NCBI GenBank assembly: GCA_017458545.1
Contig: JAFTBA010000132.1
Location: 1-7,397, forward strand
Direction of reading: 5' to 3'
Source of the DNA: Synergistaceae bacterium
GTDB lineage: Bacteria > Synergistota > Synergistia > Synergistales > Aminobacteriaceae
DNA: 7,397 nt
A program made the position numbers and the translations under genes. This document shows, in pieces, positions 6,371-7,397 of this stretch; the stretch's first letter is position 1; every line of letters starts with the position of its first letter. The notes under the pieces are model-generated. The model was not told where the DNA came from. It was given only the letters and a program-made list of their open reading frames with translations, and did not search any database.

Positions 6371-7132
6371 TTAAGAGCCTTTTTCTGCGGTGAAACATAT
6401 ATAAGCACAAAACGGTTTGACATGAAGAACGTACATAAGGCAGTCCCAAATAAGCGAAATTAATCCGAACGGTACGAAGAACGAGAAATATCCTGACTGG
6501 TTATAGTCGAACATAAAATTAATATTTTTGAATCCATGCTTGGCCAGCAAATTTTTCAATGCAGGATAGTAACAGCGGTTGTAATATGCTTTGAAGCCTC
6601 CGAAACCTATTGCGGCAGGATTTATAGTGAAGAGAATTTTACGTGCTAGCCAATTCGGTAATAACTGATTAATTATAGCGAAGAGTGCAAATTTAGAAGG
6701 GAAGACGCTTATAAATTTTCCGCCCTTCTTGAGAATCCTGCTGACTTCCGTAACAGCGTTCTCAAGATTCTTCAAGTGTTCGAGAACTGACGATGATGTT
6801 ATCATGTCTACTGACTCATCATCGATTGGGACTCTCTCACCTGATGTAAGGTCAAACACAATTTTTTCGTCAGCGTCATTGTTGTATTCGAGTTCTTCCG
6901 GTGATACATCGAGCGCAATAATTTTTATCCCTTTGAATTTTCTGCTTTCCGGCGCAAATAAGCACCGCTTGCCTCCTCCTATATCGAGTGCAGTCATATT
7001 GTCGGAAAGATTATTATTGACCTGTTCACGGTAATGTTTGTATGCGCTGTGTTTTGTCTGGGGAAAGAGTTTTGCGATTAATGAATGGCACTTCCTGTTA
7101 ACGTTTATGAACGCTCTCAAAGGGTTACTCAT
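6371..7132 (-). CDS. Class I SAM-dependent methyltransferase
   Basis: A 253-aa protein of the Methyltransf_11/UbiE-like superfamily that transfers a methyl group from S-adenosylmethionine. The acceptor is unknown. A Rossmann core starts with motif I ALDIGGG (48-54), then the acidic strand end ALDVS (73-77), which should bind the SAM ribose, FDLT (93-96), the motif IV-like block VDMITSSSVLEHL (108-120) and LKKGGKFIS (134-142). The C-terminal half is rich in aromatic residues, with a hydrophobic stretch at about 215-237, so membrane association or a lipid or glycan substrate is possible. The N terminus (1-45) is basic and unassigned. The start is well supported by SD GGAGGG (7140-7145) 7 nt upstream of the ATG. 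It sits between two hydrolase genes, but the context does not define its pathway. Its long leader holds a heptamer array. Confidence 0.88.
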   Translation of the reverse strand: MSNPLRAFINVNRKCHSLIAKLFPQTKHSAYKHYREQVNNNLSDNMTALDIGGGKRCLFAPESRKFKGIKIIALDVSPEELEYNNDADEKIVFDLTSGERVPIDDESVDMITSSSVLEHLKNLENAVTEVSRILKKGGKFISVFPSKFALFAIINQLLPNWLARKILFTINPAAIGFGGFKAYYNRCYYPALKNLLAKHGFKNINFMFDYNQSGYFSFFVPFGLISLIWDCLMYVLHVKPFCAYICFTAEKGS

Positions 7133-7162
7133 GACCGAACCCTCCGAGATTATCGGGACAGA

Positions 7163-7234
7163 CTAAGCTACTGCGAACTGCGAACTGCGAACTGCGAACT
7201 GCGAACTGCGAACATTATACGCACGCAATTTCAC
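7163..7234 (-). CDS. Possible 23-codon leader ORF read through the heptamer array
   Basis: AAGGAGGT on the - strand (7243-7250) is a full-consensus SD placed 9 nt before a GTG (7232-7234). The frame opened there runs 23 codons to TAG (7163-7165). Because 7 nt times 3 gives 7 codons, the six CTGCGAA units are translated as a repeating VRSSQFA peptide. The frame is the same as that of the methyltransferase ATG 11 codons beyond the TAG. An extended -10 promoter at 7269-7277 could transcribe it. Against it: the SD overlaps the -35 TTGACA and the ORF contains the -10 TATAAT of the methyltransferase promoter, so it may be accidental. I know of no family. Confidence 0.25.
   Translation of the reverse strand: MKLRAYNVRSSQFAVRSSQFAVA
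7171..7212. repeat. Six perfect tandem copies of CTGCGAA
   Basis: Units start at 7171, 7178, 7185, 7192, 7199 and 7206 with no mismatch. The array starts two bases downstream of the methyltransferase -10 box (7214-7219, - strand), so it covers +1 and about the first 35 transcribed bases as TTCGCAG repeats. Its sequence is unrelated to the array at 5214-5308, but the period is the same. Perfect copies suggest recent expansion or a variable copy number. Confidence 0.97.
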
Positions 7235-7243
7235 TTCTGTCAA
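7214..7243 (-). promoter_or_regulatory. Consensus sigma-70 promoter of the methyltransferase gene
   Basis: On the - strand, TTGACA (7238-7243) and TATAAT (7214-7219) are both perfect and separated by 18 bp. The expected start is near 7207, inside the CTGCGAA array, giving a leader of about 75 nt before the ATG at 7132. Confidence 0.8.
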
Positions 7244-7268
7244 CCTCCTTATTACTGTATTTTCGTGT

Positions 7269-7277
7269 ATTATATCA
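7269..7277 (-). promoter_or_regulatory. Second, extended -10 promoter upstream of the methyltransferase
   Basis: TG-A-TATAAT is a perfect -10 with the extended TG, placed just after the T run of the upstream gene's terminator. Its start would be near 7262, upstream of the SD and GTG of the possible leader ORF. No -35 is recognisable. The same arrangement, terminator T run then extended -10, occurs at 263-283. Confidence 0.4.
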
Positions 7278-7279
7278 TG

Positions 7280-7306
7280 AAAAAGCCCCGATAATTTCAT
7301 CGGAGC
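7280..7306 (-). terminator. Rho-independent terminator of the upstream hydrolase gene
   Basis: On the - strand GCTCCGAT pairs with ATCGGGGC over 8 bp, one of them a G-U, with loop GAAATT. Five T follow directly (7284-7280). It lies 6 bases downstream of the TAA of the partial gene at the window edge. Confidence 0.88.
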
Positions 7307-7312
7307 TATACA

Positions 7313-7397
7313 TTACTTCAAAGCCTCCTTAATGGCATTGATGTATTCGTTCATGAACTTTACGCACACGGGAGCATTCGGGAAAAGTAACTCGCAG
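7313..7397 (-). CDS. C-terminal end of a second alpha/beta-hydrolase (partial)
   Basis: The frame open at the window edge encodes 27 residues ending NEYINAIKEALK and a TAA (7313-7315). Without a gap it aligns to the last 27 residues of the esterase (ending NEYVNALKEAMK). By eye about 14 of 27 positions are identical, including E, F, A, V-K, N-E-Y, N-A, K-E-A and the final K. In the esterase this segment follows the catalytic His of HGF, so here the catalytic residues lie beyond the window. It is followed by a good terminator, so it is its own transcription unit. The family call is inference from a short match. Confidence 0.7.
   Translation of the reverse strand, partial: CELLFPNAPVCVKFMNEYINAIKEALK

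Noticed and set aside
7085..7294. 69-codon open frame on the + strand with CELRTAN repeats
   Set aside because: It is the translation of the CTGCGAA array and overlaps the methyltransferase start, its promoter and the opposite terminator. It has no supporting SD.

Overview
The window carries the end of a tRNA cluster on the + strand, a small + strand lipoprotein gene, and then four genes on the - strand: a very large helicase-nuclease, an exported alpha/beta-hydrolase, a SAM methyltransferase and the 3' end of a second hydrolase. The lipobox protein and the cleavable signal peptide fit a bacterium, probably a diderm. The bases do not fix the taxon. Moderate GC content, SDs of the GAAAGGA/GGAGG type, a TTG start and heptanucleotide intergenic repeats are all compatible with an uncultured gut-type lineage, but that is only a guess.

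Layout. Positions 1-208 hold a tRNA 3' end (probably Asp or Asn), tRNA-Phe(GAA) and tRNA-Gly(GCC), closed by a strong intrinsic terminator (226-268). An extended -10 promoter directly after the terminator drives a 197-aa lipoprotein of unknown function (322-915). Its stop lies 13 bp from the stop of the convergent 1413-aa gene (929-5170, TTG start). That protein is a coiled coil, then a RecQ-like domain with motif II and the arginine fingers missing, then an intact UvrD/AddA-type SF1 helicase, then a Cas4/AddB-type PD-(D/E)XK nuclease with four iron-sulphur-type cysteines. This is the most unusual gene here.

The 144-bp gap 5171-5314 holds the helicase promoter, a hairpin covering its SD, and a 95-bp array with strict 7-nt periodicity that switches from G-rich to C-rich. 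Next are a secreted HSL/Aes-type esterase (5315-6304, start revised from an upstream ATG) with its own extended -10 promoter, and a class I methyltransferase (6371-7132). The methyltransferase leader (7133-7312) is crowded. It holds a consensus TTGACA-N18-TATAAT promoter, six perfect copies of CTGCGAA, a possible 23-codon leader ORF read through those copies, a second extended -10 promoter, and the terminator of the upstream gene. That upstream gene is visible only as 27 codons, which align without gaps to the C terminus of the esterase, so two hydrolase paralogues probably flank the methyltransferase.

Functionally, the helicase-nuclease should act on DNA ends (repair, recombination or defence), while the esterases and methyltransferase look metabolic or envelope-linked. 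No mobile element, integrase, CRISPR array or recognisable multi-gene defence system is visible. The possibly undescribed parts are the pseudo-RecQ/UvrD/nuclease fusion and the two unrelated heptanucleotide arrays at transcription start regions.
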